Below, piece after piece: positions 1-11,599 of a stretch of 64,000 bases of DNA. Position numbers and translations under genes: made by a program. Source of the DNA: Culex pipiens pallens (lineage: Eukaryota > Arthropoda > Insecta > Diptera > Culicidae); assembly GCF_016801865.2 (NCBI RefSeq), contig NC_068938.1, positions 63,562,817 through 63,626,816 on the forward strand, read 5' to 3'. Position 1 is the stretch's first letter. Every line of letters starts with the position of its first letter. The notes beneath the pieces are model-generated. The model made no database searches, had not been told where the DNA came from, and saw only the letters and a list, made by a program, of their open reading frames with translations.

Positions 1-1631
1 TTATCTGTCGCCCCTGTCTTTGCCGGTCGTTTAGTGTTTACACACTTGTGTGGTGATCGGGTTCGAGTTCTTCGGAGTCTCGGCATAGGTGATAAGAAGG
101 AGGACACCGCGATTGATGCATGTGAAAGTGAAGGTTCGAACGTTTGACTCTTGCAGAGAGGTTCTCACCGATTGGGTTTGTTGACATTTCCCGCACTCTT
201 TCGAAGAAGAGCTTACAATCTGTAACAATTATTCAAAATTTATTACCCGCTTGCGCGGGATGGGTTCTTCTTCGGTAAAGGGGACAGTGCAAAGCAGTGA
301 GCAGTGCTGATAAGGAGGAACTGCAACACGGTACAGCGGACAACATGTGTGTGGGCCACTGAATCCGCTATCTGTTGGTTTAGTTATTTTTTTAAATTAT
401 AAAAAAAAAACCTATTTTGAAATGACGCATTTATGTTAGAAGAAGTGTTTAGTCTTATAAATGTTTTATGTGTATCATTTTGAAAATCTTTGATTCACAC
501 AAAATTAAGCGAAAGGAAAAATTTAAGTAATCCATCGTTAATAAAGTATTCGTCACTCGATCCATTTTCGCACTAACCTATCCGCCCAACCTAATATCGA
601 TGTGTACATAATTGACAAAAGTAAAACACACGCCGAGCCGGTACTCAATCAAACCACACAATCCGGGTACAACACCTCCAACCTAGGTGCCAGTGTTTCG
701 CAACTACACACTTGAGACTCATTCGAACTCTCCGCACAACGATCCTAGTGGCAAGATCGCCGCACGCGATCGTGGTCTGTCCCAACACTTGAGGTGACAC
801 TTGCGATACTGGCCCGGAGAGCGTCTCCCACGCAGCCAGGCCTGGCCAACACCCCACGAAATTGAGATTATCTGGTCCGACTGTCCAAACAGTCGTCGTC
901 GAGTTGACACCAACACTCTTGACTCGACCAACCTCCTTCGGAGTTCAGATCTCAACCAGCTATAGATTTGCATCCACGCGAACCAATTTGGGTTGAATTT
1001 TTAAATGAAATTATAGATAAAAGGCAGCACTCTCCTAATAAAGTCGTTTTCTTAGTTTTTGCCTCGTCGCGCGGGACTGATTTTACGACCGCGAGATTGT
1101 GCGTTTTAGTATAAGTTTTTGTTTTCAACACTCGCCGTACCGATATGAGTCAGATTTTTTCAGAAAAAAATGTCGACCGAGGGTCAAAACGATCATTGGT
1201 GTGTGGTTTTTAACTGAATTGGGGGAAAACGAGTGTAATCCGAAATTTATAGCGGTGATTTGAAACTTAATCCGGTGTTCTCTGTTGGTCGCTGATTAAG
1301 TTGTCAATTTACGTCAGGTGGGGTTAAGGTGCATCGATTTTATTCGATGGTGTCCCAGTCAATTAGGGGTATCGAATGAAAAAGACAGTTTCAGGTTGAA
1401 TGTTTTCTTTTTGTTGATGAGCGTGAACTAGCTGAAGTTATGGCTCATTTCACAAATTTTGAAATTACTATGTAATCCGGACCAATTAAAGATTACCAAT
1501 GCCAAGGTTTCTAGATAAATTATATTTTTTTTAATTCAATAATTTAAAGTTATAGCACAATTCAATTTAAGTACATAACTTTTAAAGACTCGAAAAGTAT
1601 TGATAGCTCATTTATTTATTTTCTAAGCATA
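1..1631. other. Unique sequence, no gene recognised
   Basis: Moderately GC-rich DNA at 1-360 and 560-1340, AT-rich between. The short open frames lie on both strands and show no known domain. A small perfect hairpin sits at 246-259 (CCCGC, four-base loop, GCGGG). Two B-box-like GTTCGA motifs near 60 and 145 lack a matching A box or tRNA fold. It could be flank or untranslated exon of a gene to the left, but nothing in the sequence proves it. Confidence 0.5.
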
Positions 1632-1634
1632 TTA

Positions 1635-1795
1635 GGCCGTTGCAAATATTTTTCAAAGTATTTGTAATTATTGGAAAGCAACTGGACGCGTGTATTATGC
1701 ATTTTAAAACACTTTTTTCGCTTGTGATTTCAATTTTGACCTTGACTTTGGTCAGAGCCGAGGGACATAAACTTCAAAAAATATTTGCAACGGCC
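1635..1795. mobile_element. 161-bp MITE with TTA target duplication
   Basis: Termini are inverted repeats of about 25 bp beginning GGCCGTTGCAAATATTTTT. They are flanked by TTA at 1632-1634 and TTA at 1796-1798. There is no coding capacity. A 3-bp TWA duplication with a GG start is the habit of PIF/Harbinger-type elements, so this is probably a non-autonomous Harbinger derivative; the assignment rests on the duplication alone. A diverged single end of the same family appears at about 10785-10815. Confidence 0.75.
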
Positions 1796-1799
1796 TTAT

Positions 1800-2479
1800 T
1801 TTAATATGTACAATTTTCTCGAAATCATTTTTGAAAAAAAAACATTTTTTTAAGCTAAGACTTCAAGTATGATTAATATGTTTAAAATTACCAATTGTTT
1901 ATTAAAAATCACGATCCTCAAAAAACAATTAATGCATTAATGCATAAAAATCATAACATTCGCAATGGTTTAGAAAGTTTAAGTTTCACACAACAAAACC
2001 TTATTTCGTAAAAAAAAATACAAATATTTTAAGATTTTGTTTAACATGTTTTGATGACCTTCATGCTAAACCATCACAGTGTATTTTTCCAAAAACATTA
2101 TGTTTGTTTTACGAAACACATCGTGCCATAAAAAACTAGGGGAACAGCACCTAATTCCAGCGTGCCTCTAATGTTGGCAGGTCAGAACTTTGACATTGAA
2201 TTAAAGCTAATTAAACGCGTTTTCAACTGAAATCGAGTGATAGATAGCTCAATAAGAAGTGAGCAAGCAAGTTTCTATCAAAAGTTTTGCAAAATTAGTT
2301 GTTTAAATAGTGAAAATCAGCAAATTGGATGGAGTTAGGAGCGAGTGCTTAACCTGCCAAACATACGAGAATTTCTCCTACTCTTGTTTAATATTTAATT
2401 CGAATTCAGCAAAATGTCATAGAAATCAAAAATAATATTTTTTTTCACTTACAAAAATTGAAAAAAAATCAATCTCTTG
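1800..2479. other. AT-rich DNA, nothing recognised
   Basis: No open frame, tRNA or TIR pair found. Long A and T runs dominate. Confidence 0.5.
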
Positions 2480-2480
2480 C

Positions 2481-2880
2481 GAGCAATTCCAGCTCAAATC
2501 AGGAATTTTTCGAGTACGTTGTACCCGACCCTATCCGATTTCAATAAAACTTTTTAGACATGTTATCCTAGACCTATATCAAAATTTTCAAAAACCGATA
2601 GTGAGAGTCGATTTCCCAGACAATTTTACATTAAAGTCTCCATATTGACCATTGTTCTATGTCCAATCATTGTGAAGATGCAGCCGTTTTAAAAATAAAA
2701 ATGTTGATAAAATAGGTTTTATGATGGTTTTTGGCAATTTCTTTATGACACACTTGATTTTTCAATCTCGATAATATTTTTACCGGAAAGCTCGTCCAAT
2801 TTTCCATAAGTTTGCCTTATGTACAGTAAAAAATCCTTTAAAAAGTACCAGGAAAATTCCTGATTTGAGCTGGAATTGAT
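2481..2880. mobile_element. MITE, short form of the GAGCAATTCCAGC family
   Basis: The left end GAGCAATTCCAGCTCAAATC is mirrored by the right end at about 2850-2880, giving roughly 28-bp inverted repeats around 340 bp of non-coding DNA. Interior motifs (a block near 2525-2580 and one near 2590-2650) recur at 58213-58300 and 58730-58800, where about 420 bp of extra sequence separates them. This copy is therefore probably an internally deleted form. Target duplication not resolved. Confidence 0.7.
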
Positions 2881-2889
2881 CGAAACATT

Positions 2890-3689
2890 CTCATAACTCA
2901 TGGAAATCCTTCAAAAATCATGAAATGCTTTTGTTTAAAAGAACCTGAAAACTCAAATTATTTCTCTTCTAAAAAACTAAGTACAGCTTATTTTGTAAAT
3001 CTTAAGCAAAAATATTGAAAAATTGCTCATGTTTTAATATGAAAATTGACAACAATTGAGGAATGACATTTTTAGTTTTTGTTAGCTATATCTTTGAACA
3101 TCTTCAAAGCTGTTAAAAACACTAATTTCACAAGAAATTCAAAAATTAATTATGTGTATTGAAGTTTCACAGAAAGTGCCAAATAAGTATCGAGGATTTT
3201 GGAATTAACATTTCAAGAACGTTGAATTTCCAATGCGTTTATTTATTTTATTTTTTTTTTTTTCAAAAGGGGAATAATCCTAAATGACTGAAAACCTTAG
3301 ACAGAAAGTTTGAATAATTAAAACGAGGAAGCTTTTTGATTTAATTAAAAAAAAAAAACAAACTGGATGGTAAAAAAAATTAAAAACATGTTAGGAATGA
3401 AGAGATTTTTTTGTGTTAGTTATACGATATTATCTTTCATCCGCAATGTATTGATATAAAGGGACTTAACGCAAGACATTATGCAACATTAAATGTTCAA
3501 AAAAGCATACCGAAGTTTTCATAGCAAAGAGAGTTTAGAAAAGATGAAATTTGAATTTCAGGCTAACATTTTTTAGTTCGAAACAAAACAAAAAAATAAA
3601 ATAACTATTTGATGTGTAAATGCTGTTCATATTTTATTATAAAATACCAAAATCAAAAAAAAAAGAAAAAAAAGTGATTTGTTAGGTAA
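2890..3689. other. AT-rich DNA, nothing recognised
   Basis: Homopolymer A/T runs, no coding potential and no paired termini found. Confidence 0.5.
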
Positions 3690-3699
3690 CACCTAGTTT

Positions 3700-4789
3700 T
3701 TGTGCTCTGCGTTTTTCACCGATTTTCTACGATTTATTGCGCCTACGCCATGCGTAACAGAGGCCGTGGACGTGGCCACTCGAGTTCGGCTCGTGGACGC
3801 GGCCAAAGCAGCTTTCTGCACCGCATCCAGAAGAACTCCTCGTCAGCGGCAAAAAACCCAGCTATTCACCTTACGGCTGCTGACCAGACGACGATTCCGC
3901 TACTGCCACGTAGCCCCGTTAGAACCAGAGCATCCGGCAAGAAGGTCCAAGGCTTTGGATGTTTTCAAGGCCAATAACGTGAAATATTTCACGTACGACC
4001 GCCGTGACCAAAAAACGGTCAAGGTTGTGCTCCAGGGACTGGCGGAGATGGATATTTCCGAGGTCACGATGGAGCTGCAGGAACTCGACATCACGCCCCG
4101 AGAGGTAAAAGTTTTGTCCAAGAAGACCACATCGACAGGTACACATGTGTTGTACCTGTTGTATTTCGACAAAGGCAGTGTAAAAATCCAGGACCTCTGA
4201 CTGGTGAAGTGCCTTTCTGGATACTTGGTGAGGTGGAGGTTCTTCACCAAGCGGCCAACCGACGCCGCACAATGCCACCGTTGCCAGAAATTTGGCCATG
4301 GATCCCGCAACTGTAACCTGCCCCGCGATGCGTCAAGTGTGGCAAGGATCACCTCACCGAAGGCTGCCCTCTACCCCGGAAGGCGACGCTGAAGGATACC
4401 GGAAACGCTGAGCAGCATAAGCCTAGTGTGAAATGCGCTAATTGCGGCGGTAACCACAACGCCAACTTCGTGGGTGCACGTCCCGGAAGTCGTACATCGA
4501 GCAGCAGGAGAAGAAAAGGAAGCCGCCTGCCAGTTCACCGACCACACCCGCAGCTGACCGCAGTACGGTGCATCATCCCGGATGGTCGCGAAAGTACGCA
4601 AGCGTAGCAGCAGCCAACCTAGAACCAGCCCCGGTGCAGGTCGATTCTGCCGATGGCGACCTGTTCTCGCTTTCGGAGTTCCTCATCCTCGCGAGGGACA
4701 TGTTTCACCGTCTGAGTAGCTGCCGTAATAAGCAGCAACAATTCTTGGCTCTATCGGAGCTCATGATGAAATATGTCTGCATTGTTTGA
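3700..4789 (+). pseudogene. Broken ORF1 (Gag-like nucleic-acid chaperone) of a Jockey-clade LINE
   Basis: In intact elements ORF1 coats the LINE RNA and assists reverse transcription. Here the reading frame is split over three frames. The first part (3700-4200) holds the Gag-like domain upstream of the knuckles (KYFTYDRRDQKTVKVVLQGL, stop at 4198-4200). Zinc-knuckle 1 (CHRCQKFGHGSRNC) follows in a different frame at about 4273-4314. Knuckle 2 (CVKCGKDHLTEGC) needs a frameshift near 4320. A third, CANCGGNH, lies near 4434-4460. The C-terminal helix region ends at 4789 (RNKQQQFLALSELMMKYV). The same three-knuckle order is intact in the ORF1 at 21887-23290, but sequence identity is modest, so this is a different family of the same clade. 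At least three frame disruptions make it non-functional. Confidence 0.8.
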
Positions 4790-4851
4790 GATCTCAACGA
4801 CACATCGATCCACGCCGTCAACATAATGTTGTCTTTATTTACTTTGATATA

Positions 4852-5685
4852 CACAGAAAAAAATATGTAAATTTACACAGCACGTAATTACTGTTTCTTA
4901 TGTAAACTCACTCAATGTAATGTTGAAATATGATGTAAAGAGTAAAAAGTCATGGAAATTACTCCAATGTAAATCTAAATCTAATGTAAATCATGAATCT
5001 AATGGAAACGCTGAGCATGGAAACTCAAATCTGATGGATTTCTACCCGTGTTCGGCTTCCTGTAAATTCCTATTCAATGTAAATCATATATCCGATGTAT
5101 TTCTGCCAAACGTTGACTTCAAAACTACCCGAACTAAAAATAGTTATATTTGATTCTCTTTCTATCGCTCTCATACTTCGCTGGCCCACTGCCTGAGCCT
5201 CGACCTGAACAAGTTGATGCTTTTGCCGCTCGTTTATAAAATGCAAAGATGGCTCAGTCGGCAGCGGGTAGCAGCAGTAACACCGAACATCCTACCCGTC
5301 GTCCGTTCGATTCCAGTCCAGCGTTATTCCACTTGGCCGTCGACGAGAAAGCGTCCCCTACCTGTGAAACAACTTTTTAAAATCGGAATTTCCTTTTGCT
5401 GCCCGCTTCAATAATTTTAAAATAGAACATAGGCCACACCCTTTTCCTACTGCAATCCAAGTCGAGCTTCTCATTCCCATTGGCTAATTAGATTTAGTTG
5501 ATTTGAACTAATGTTCCAAAAGTAATGTAAATTCCAAAACTAATGTAAATTTTCAAAACTAATGTAAATTTCCAATGAATCTAATGTAAATTTCCGATGA
5601 ACCTAATGTAAATATACATCATTTATCATGATACCTTTTGGTACATGATAAATAATGTAAATTCACAGGAATATTTTTTTCTGTG
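4852..5685. mobile_element. 834-bp TIR element with TA duplication, inserted in the decayed LINE
   Basis: The ends CACAGAAAAAAATAT and its exact complement at 5671-5685 are flanked by TA at 4850-4851 and 5686-5687, the target choice of Tc1/mariner-type transposases. No transposase is encoded. Both flanks of the interior are rich in imperfect repeats built on AATGTAAAT (4868-5110 and 5524-5680). The middle is GC-richer and includes a tRNA-like block. Removing the element restores continuity of the surrounding LINE. Confidence 0.75.
5243..5322 (+). repeat. tRNA-like block with pol III A and B boxes (SINE-type)
   Basis: TGGCTCAGTCGG at 5250-5261 fits the A-box pattern and GTTCGATTC at 5305-5313 fits the B box, with tRNA-like spacing. 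I cannot fold a complete acceptor stem, so this is not a functional tRNA. It is best read as a tRNA-derived SINE head or a fortuitous pol III promoter captured inside the 4852-5685 element. Confidence 0.5.
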
Positions 5686-5945
5686 TAGTCCTAAGCTTTC
5701 CCTTCCCCTATCCCCCCTTCCTTAGTAACTGTTGCAGTTTTTTGTGAACTTTCTCTGCACTTGCTGACCCCATTATCATTGAAATTAAAGAAAATATTCG
5801 ATTATTGTATAAGGCCGTAGATGAAAGGATCTCCATAACACTACATTATGTAATTAGTTAAACAAAAAATTGTACAATGATAAGCATAAAATAAAATAAA
5901 TATGAAAAATAAATATGAAAAAAATAAATGCTCAAGATCATTTCA

Positions 5946-7260
5946 AACATATTTTCCAAGCCATATTAGTTATAATCTTCATTAATGTTTTGATTTTTTT
6001 TATCTCTCACTGTATGATTAATAAAAAAATCATTTATCAAAAAATAATAAGTTAATTAAACATAAAAAATCTTGACTTTTTCAGGAAAAACAATTTTTAT
6101 GAGATTTTTGTTTAAAGATTCAACAATATTGCACTTTTTAATATAAAAATCTTTTTATAAATTCATCTAAATAAAAAAATAATACTCGAAAAGAGTGGCC
6201 AAATGTTTCAAGCAACACAGATGGTTCAATCCAAATATACTTGCACTAATTTGTACAACTCGGTTATAACTCAAAAACAAAAAATAAAGCTCTGATGTCT
6301 GATTTGACAGTAATAAAAAATTTCTGCAGTAAATTGAAGTTCAGAACTTCAGAAAAAGTTCTACATATATGTTAGATAAGTTATCTTAAACTTGTTCTCA
6401 TTATGTTGTTTTTTTTTTGCAGACAAGTTTTTTTTTCTATTCTTCTGCCATTCACTGAAAGCACATACTTAAAATTTGTTTGAAAATGGTTCGAAGAATT
6501 TGGAAAGAGAGCAAATGGCTTTTTACAAATTTGTCCCAAAATAATTACATTGTTGTTATTGAACACAGCTTTTAAAACATAAAATTAAAATGAAGTTTTT
6601 ATGTATTTTGCCGATAACGTTTAGGAAAAACTCATTATCCATTCCCATGACGGACTCGATTATTAACCACACCAACCAAGTTCATAAAACCAACCCAAAT
6701 CCAACAAAAGCACTTCACCAATCGTTCAATATTTATTCGCCCAAAATTGCTCACCGACAACAGTAGTGAGCAAATCTTGTCTAATTACTAAAAGCTATAA
6801 TCGCTTCTTTTTATGGGAAATTACCACCGATCTGGGCTCCACTTCTTCTGCTGTCCAACGTCCACGTCCGGTGATCGGTTTCTGTTTGTGCAAACCGCCT
6901 CCAAAGCAAATGTTTGAAAACAATCCAATATCTATTATACCGAATGTGTCCCGTCCAGCTCCACCCATTAGCTGGAGTTGAAGTAGGAGATCTGCGCGCG
7001 CGCGGAGGAAGGCAAACAGAACGCTCTGTTTTCATTTCTGTTTTTGGACCTCTTACCCCGCAGAGTACGTGCGACCTGTTGATGTCGCTGGGGTTGATCG
7101 GCGCGCAAGTTGGAGCGCAGTGGCGTAGATGTTTGTATGTGCAAGTTTGTTTAAGCCTTAGTTTTTAAAGTAATTTCTAGCAAGTTCAGTTTAAAAATAA
7201 TAATCTACTTTAAAAATCTTAATTTTTTTACCAAAGTCCACGCCAATGACCACCATTTAA
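5946..7260. other. AT-rich stretch, then a unique island
   Basis: 5946-6580 is AT-rich with no signal. 6590-7170 is less AT-rich and apparently single-copy, with no coherent gene; the frames there overlap on both strands. It contains an alternating GC run, GCGCGCGCGCG, at 6994-7004 (Z-DNA-prone). Confidence 0.45.
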
Positions 7261-9288
7261 ACAAACCACTCCAAATTGCTCCTACACTCACTTCAAAGTG
7301 AGAGACCTCAAAAACTTTATGGTGGGTAAGTCCACGGCGACTCTACACACCCTGGACAAGGCTTAACGCTTTCTACTCGCCATCAGTCCCCGACGTTTGT
7401 AGATTTGGGAGTCTATTTATCTTTCAATAGGTTTGCTCACTTTGTCCACATACTCCCCCGCCACCATGTCTCTTAAAGCTGTTCCGTTTTTGCAATAACT
7501 CTGCGTGTGTTTTTCTTCTTATTTTTATTTTCGGGTAAATGGCATTCGGCTTCTTCAGTGGCTGACGACATTTTTGTTTGATAAATATTATGGCTAATCA
7601 AACAGAAGGGGAAATAATGTGCCAAGCCGTGGGATTTTGGAGACTTGTCCGAGTCGGAGTCGTGGGTGAGTCGCCAAGATTTGGTCCCGCGACGTTGGTT
7701 CGTTTGGCAAATTGCACCTCAAAGGGTTGGAAAACGAGTTCCCATGGGAGCTCGGGCGGTACAAAAACCTTAAGGACCAACCTCGGTCGGACCCCGAAGG
7801 AACCGAACGAACGAAGAGGGAATGTTAAATGTGCCTCCAGGCTACGGATGTGGCTAAATGCCTTTCAGATATGTTGGTATTACTCTGGCCAACCGGCCGG
7901 CCAATGATCGGTTTCTTGGTTCTTGCGGTGATCCTTCTGCTTGCTTCTTCGCTCTTCTTCGTAGAATCAGTGCGTGGTTCTGTTTTTGTTGTAAAGTTCT
8001 TATCTGCTTTGCGTTCGTTGCGTTTCTCCGTCAGAGTGATGACCGAACGACTGGAAAAGGATGCTCGAAAGAGACATGAGTTGAAAAAAAAAATGCTGTG
8101 GAACGTAAGAAGATAACATTATTAATTACATTGAACAGTGGTGAGGCTCTTGTAGAAGTGGTTCATGAAATGATTTAGGAATAAACATTTATAGATTTGG
8201 TAGTAAAATCTATAATAGCAGTAGAATTTGAAAGATCTCTTACTGGTTGCCCATCATAAAATACAATCCGTCTTCAACCGGAAAAATATAAGCCTGTTAA
8301 AAAATGAAAAAAAAAAGTGTGAATTTAGTCGACATTGAAAAGATAAATCTCAAGTAAACTCAGTTGATGTAAACTAGAGATTTGACGTAAACGGTTGAAT
8401 CACATGCAACAAAATTGACATCAAATTGCACTAAAATTTAAATGTTTAATGACGTGAAAATGTCTAACATCAAAAAATGCTGTAACATTTAGGAATATTT
8501 GTGTGTGTGAAGAAATCGTTTGTTTATTCGCAATATCTGCTAGATTTTTCTGTAAAGAAAACAATCATTAGGGTTAGTGATTTTTCACTAAACTGTGTAA
8601 CCCGCAAATTTGCCCTTGGCCGTGAAATTGTGTAGATACCTTGAACTGCCGCGCAGATCGTAAAAAAATACGATTAATTGCTTCCTCAGTGTAAATCTTT
8701 TTATCAAACATCTCACGATATTCAAAAATTCAATGAACGAAAACGCAAAGCAATTTGAGCTATTTTATTTTTAAACCTCTTATTTTTTTATTATCTCTTA
8801 TATCTTATTACACTAACGAAGACAAAAACGAGAGGAAAAAAATGTAATCATTTTTTTTTGTTTTCTTTTTATAGTTATTCATGATTTTTATGCAATTACT
8901 ATTTATGTCAAATAGCTATATTTTGTATCTTGAACTGCTGTTAACTTTGTAAACAAATGATACATTTTTGCGTTTATTTAATGGAACATCCAACAGTGTT
9001 TCTTGTTCGAGGGAATCGTACTGACATGCTACAATGTTTGAAGTAGAGATTTTCAATCATTTGGGTAGTTTTCGAGCAATTCCAGCAAAAATATTAGAAA
9101 AATGATTTTTCGAGAGGTCATTTTTGGCCAAAAACGTACCTCAACTTTAGACAGCTGGCAAATAACAGGATTTGTTCTAGGAACGAGATTTTTTTTAGCG
9201 AAGTCTTCTTAAGATGTCCCCTACACAAACAGAATTTAGTTTCATTGAGAAGAATCTGAGATATTGTATAATCCGTAAAAAATCACTT
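7261..9288. other. Unique DNA and unplaced repeat fragments
   Basis: 7260-8110 is moderately GC-rich, with overlapping open frames up to 109 codons (7578-7907) that show no domain and no codon bias I trust. 8110-9285 is AT-rich. A GAGCAATTCCAGC-like fragment at 9074-9090 matches the MITE end at 2481, but I see no partner end nearby. Confidence 0.4.
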
Positions 9289-9337
9289 TGACCCAATCTC
9301 ACCCCCCAGACCCAATGTCACCCCCACTGACGGTACC
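9289..9337. mobile_element. Half of a CCGTCATCAGGGG-family MITE
   Basis: GACCCAATCTCACC, then GACCCAATGTCACC, ending CACTGACGG before TA. Only one terminal half is present. The copy at 47079-47297 has the same truncated start, preceded by ATCACTTT. Confidence 0.6.
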
Positions 9338-9882
9338 TTAAAATTGCCGTGTAATTGAAATGTTTTGTAATTGGCATGCCGCGAAATTTTTCTGTCATGA
9401 AAAATCACAAGCCAATCAATTAATTTATAGGCTTTCAAGTCAAAACACGTTGAAAAAAACAATATGTTCAAGATTTGTACTTTTGGTCTTTAAAAGTCCA
9501 TTATTTTCTTAAAGGTTTGGTATTAGGAGATTATTTTGCATGAATTTATTTCAAACTGATTTTTTTGGTTGTTGCCACTTACAGCTGAAAGTAATTACAT
9601 TGGAACTTCAGAACTATAGGGCTTCTTGAAAGAGGCCAATTTGCCGTTTGTTTTACGATAAAATTTACGATGATTTTTCCAAGTCTTGCCAGCCATTTTG
9701 CTTTTTTTTTTTTTAAATCTTGTACATGGAGTTTGAATGGGGACCAAAATCGCTATTTCTGAAATCAAGTGACCTTTTTGTTTTTTTTTTATTGCCTGCC
9801 AAATTGTTTTATGGCAAATAATAATATTTAGTGTTTTTTTAGTTTAATTCCTACAAAAAAACACATGTTATCACACGAACTA
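9338..9882. other. AT-rich DNA, nothing recognised
   Basis: No gene or paired repeat found between the half-MITE and the next TIR element. Confidence 0.4.
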
Positions 9883-10329
9883 CCCGAGCAGACGGAAATA
9901 ACTTGGGAATATTTTTTTATGATATTTGAAAATACTAGGCCAATAACATTTTATGTTATTTATAACAAGATTTGTTATTCGTCGTTATGATTTTTTTTTT
10001 ATTGGATTGTTGTTGTAATAACAGACTAATAACATTTTAAGTTTTTCTTCGAACAAATCTTTGTTATTATTTTTTGTTATTTTAACAACTAATCCGATCA
10101 TCCCAATAACAGTTGGAGTTATTCTTCCATAACAAAAAATGTTATTCCAACGTTGTTTTGGCTGTCAACCAATATCAGATCAATAACAAATTTTGTTAAG
10201 ATAACATAAACTGTTATCAAACCCTTATGTAAAAATGGATTTTTCAAGAAAATTCCATAACACTTTCTGTTATTTTAACTGTATTTGTTATTAAAATGGC
10301 ATGAATTTTGTTAGTACCGTCTGCCCGGG
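9883..10329. mobile_element. 447-bp TA-type MITE with CCCGAGCAGACGG ends
   Basis: The left end CCCGAGCAGACGG (9883-9895) mirrors CCGTCTGCCCGGG (10317-10329) with one mismatch; TA flanks each end (9881-9882, 10330-10331). The interior is filled with irregular TAACA/TGTTA motifs in both orientations and can fold on itself. No coding sequence. Confidence 0.8.
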
Positions 10330-10462
10330 TATAAATATTTTTTAATGTATGCAATTTAACCAAATCGAAAAAAATATGTGAATGATTTAACTGCTGCCAA
10401 ATAATAATGACATTGAAGTTGGAATTTAACGACCGCGTTGAAAATTATTAAGAAATAAAATA

Positions 10463-10545
10463 ACGCCATCAGGGGTGAGATTGAGTCATACAAAAATTAT
10501 GATATTTGTATCACACCCCAGACCCAATGTCATCTCTGATGTTGG
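10463..10545. mobile_element. Short MITE of the CCGTCATCAGGGG family
   Basis: Left end ACGCCATCAGGGGTGAGATT and right end with CCCAATGTCATCTCTGATGT are degenerate inverted repeats flanked by TA. It is older than the cleaner copies at 19577-19669 and 45543-45653. Confidence 0.65.
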
Positions 10546-10602
10546 TACTGCTGAAAATCCTACAACTGTGCAAGATTTTAAAAAGTGTTTCCGGAAAGAA
10601 GT

Positions 10603-10690
10603 TGGAAAAAAGCGTCCAATTTCCCGGGATACAAAAGTCTCGGGAAACGGGAAATTTTCAACAAATTTCCCGATAAATGTTGGCAATTCC
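10603..10690. repeat. CGGGAAA-type dispersed repeat fragment
   Basis: Clustered TTTCCCGGG/CGGGAAA motifs in both orientations. A similar cluster of CCCGGGAA motifs lies at 48955-49000. Origin not recognised. Confidence 0.35.
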
Positions 10691-10982
10691 CAAGAAATTT
10701 TAAACCGATGGTATCGATTAATATTTAAAGCAACTTTAATTGAAAGGAAATGGCTTGAAACGAATGGCTTGATTGCTTAAAAAAGGCCGTTTCAAATATT
10801 TTTCAAAATTCATATCAACCCCTCATTTGAAAAAGAAATTGCTGACAAATCGATTTTCGATTACAATTTAGAATAAACTGCATCTAGAGGTTAGTTATAA
10901 AAAAATAAGTTTTAAAAGAGTATCACAGCAAACAATCCGATGGTAAAATCGACCAATGAAAAATGGAAAGGATAAACGCATA

Positions 10983-11595
10983 TACACAATTCCACGTCAA
11001 ACTGGAAGTCTTCAAATCAAAAGTGCTCCGAATTTTCTCAAATCTGGCATGAGAGTTCCTTGGCCAAAATACATAATAACACCCGGATTTTTGTTGTGCT
11101 TTTGTTCGAAATAGGGTGGTCAAAAAAATTGAATTTCATCGATTTTCGCAAAAAAGCACAGTTATCAAATAAAAACCATATCTCCGGAACGGTAAACCCA
11201 TTTTAGTGCACTACGTTTCAAAAGAAAGATTATTAGTTGAACTTTCAAGGAAAAATATGTTGAGGTTTGAAAATACTAGCTGAATATTTTAACAGGTCCT
11301 ATGAAAATATCATAAATTTTTTTTTAATAAATCTGCGTAAAATTGAAAATTTGAGCGATGACCTATACGTTTTTGGTACCAAAATTTTCATAATTGAGGC
11401 AAATTTTGGTTGAGGTTATTTACGAAAACAGACGAAAATTTTTTTGGCTTGCAATAATTCGGATATGAGCACCCTAATTGTCAAAAAAAAAATACGGGTC
11501 GTATTATTTTGACGAAGGAACTCTAATCTCAAATTTTAGCCAAATCGGAGCACTTGGAGACTCCTGTTTGAGGTGGAATCACCGTATATCAGCTT
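10983..11595. mobile_element. 0.6-kb foldback element
   Basis: The two halves are diverged mirror images. GTGCTCCGAATTTTCTC then GTTCCTTGGCCAAAATA on the left is echoed in complement by GACGAAGGAACTC and CAAATCGGAGCAC at 11511-11555. Left CAATTCCACGTCAAACTGGA matches the right end near 11570-11595. The architecture and several words (TAGGGTGGTC, ATCGATTTTCGCAAAAAA-like) are shared with the cleaner foldback at 61003-62033. Non-coding. Confidence 0.65.
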
Positions 11596-11599
11596 GACA

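Larger units (their letters stand above)
3690..5945 (+). mobile_element. Decayed Jockey-clade LINE lacking ORF2
   Basis: A degenerate ORF1 (3700-4789) is followed after about 60 bp by what looks like a LINE 3' end. That tail (5688-5945) is C/T-rich and finishes in AAATAAATATG-type A-rich repeats. The sequence between ORF1 and tail is interrupted by a separate TIR element at 4852-5685; taking it out joins the two parts with only about 60 bp between them. No endonuclease or reverse transcriptase remains, so the copy is either internally deleted or of an ORF1-only lineage. Confidence 0.6.

Noticed and set aside
60..160. Two B-box-like GTTCGA motifs near the left end
   Set aside because: No A box at suitable distance and no cloverleaf.
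5243..5322. Functional tRNA gene
   Set aside because: A and B boxes are present but acceptor and anticodon stems do not form convincingly.
6994..7004. CpG island or promoter
   Set aside because: Only an 11-bp alternating GC run; the surroundings are not CpG-rich over hundreds of bases.
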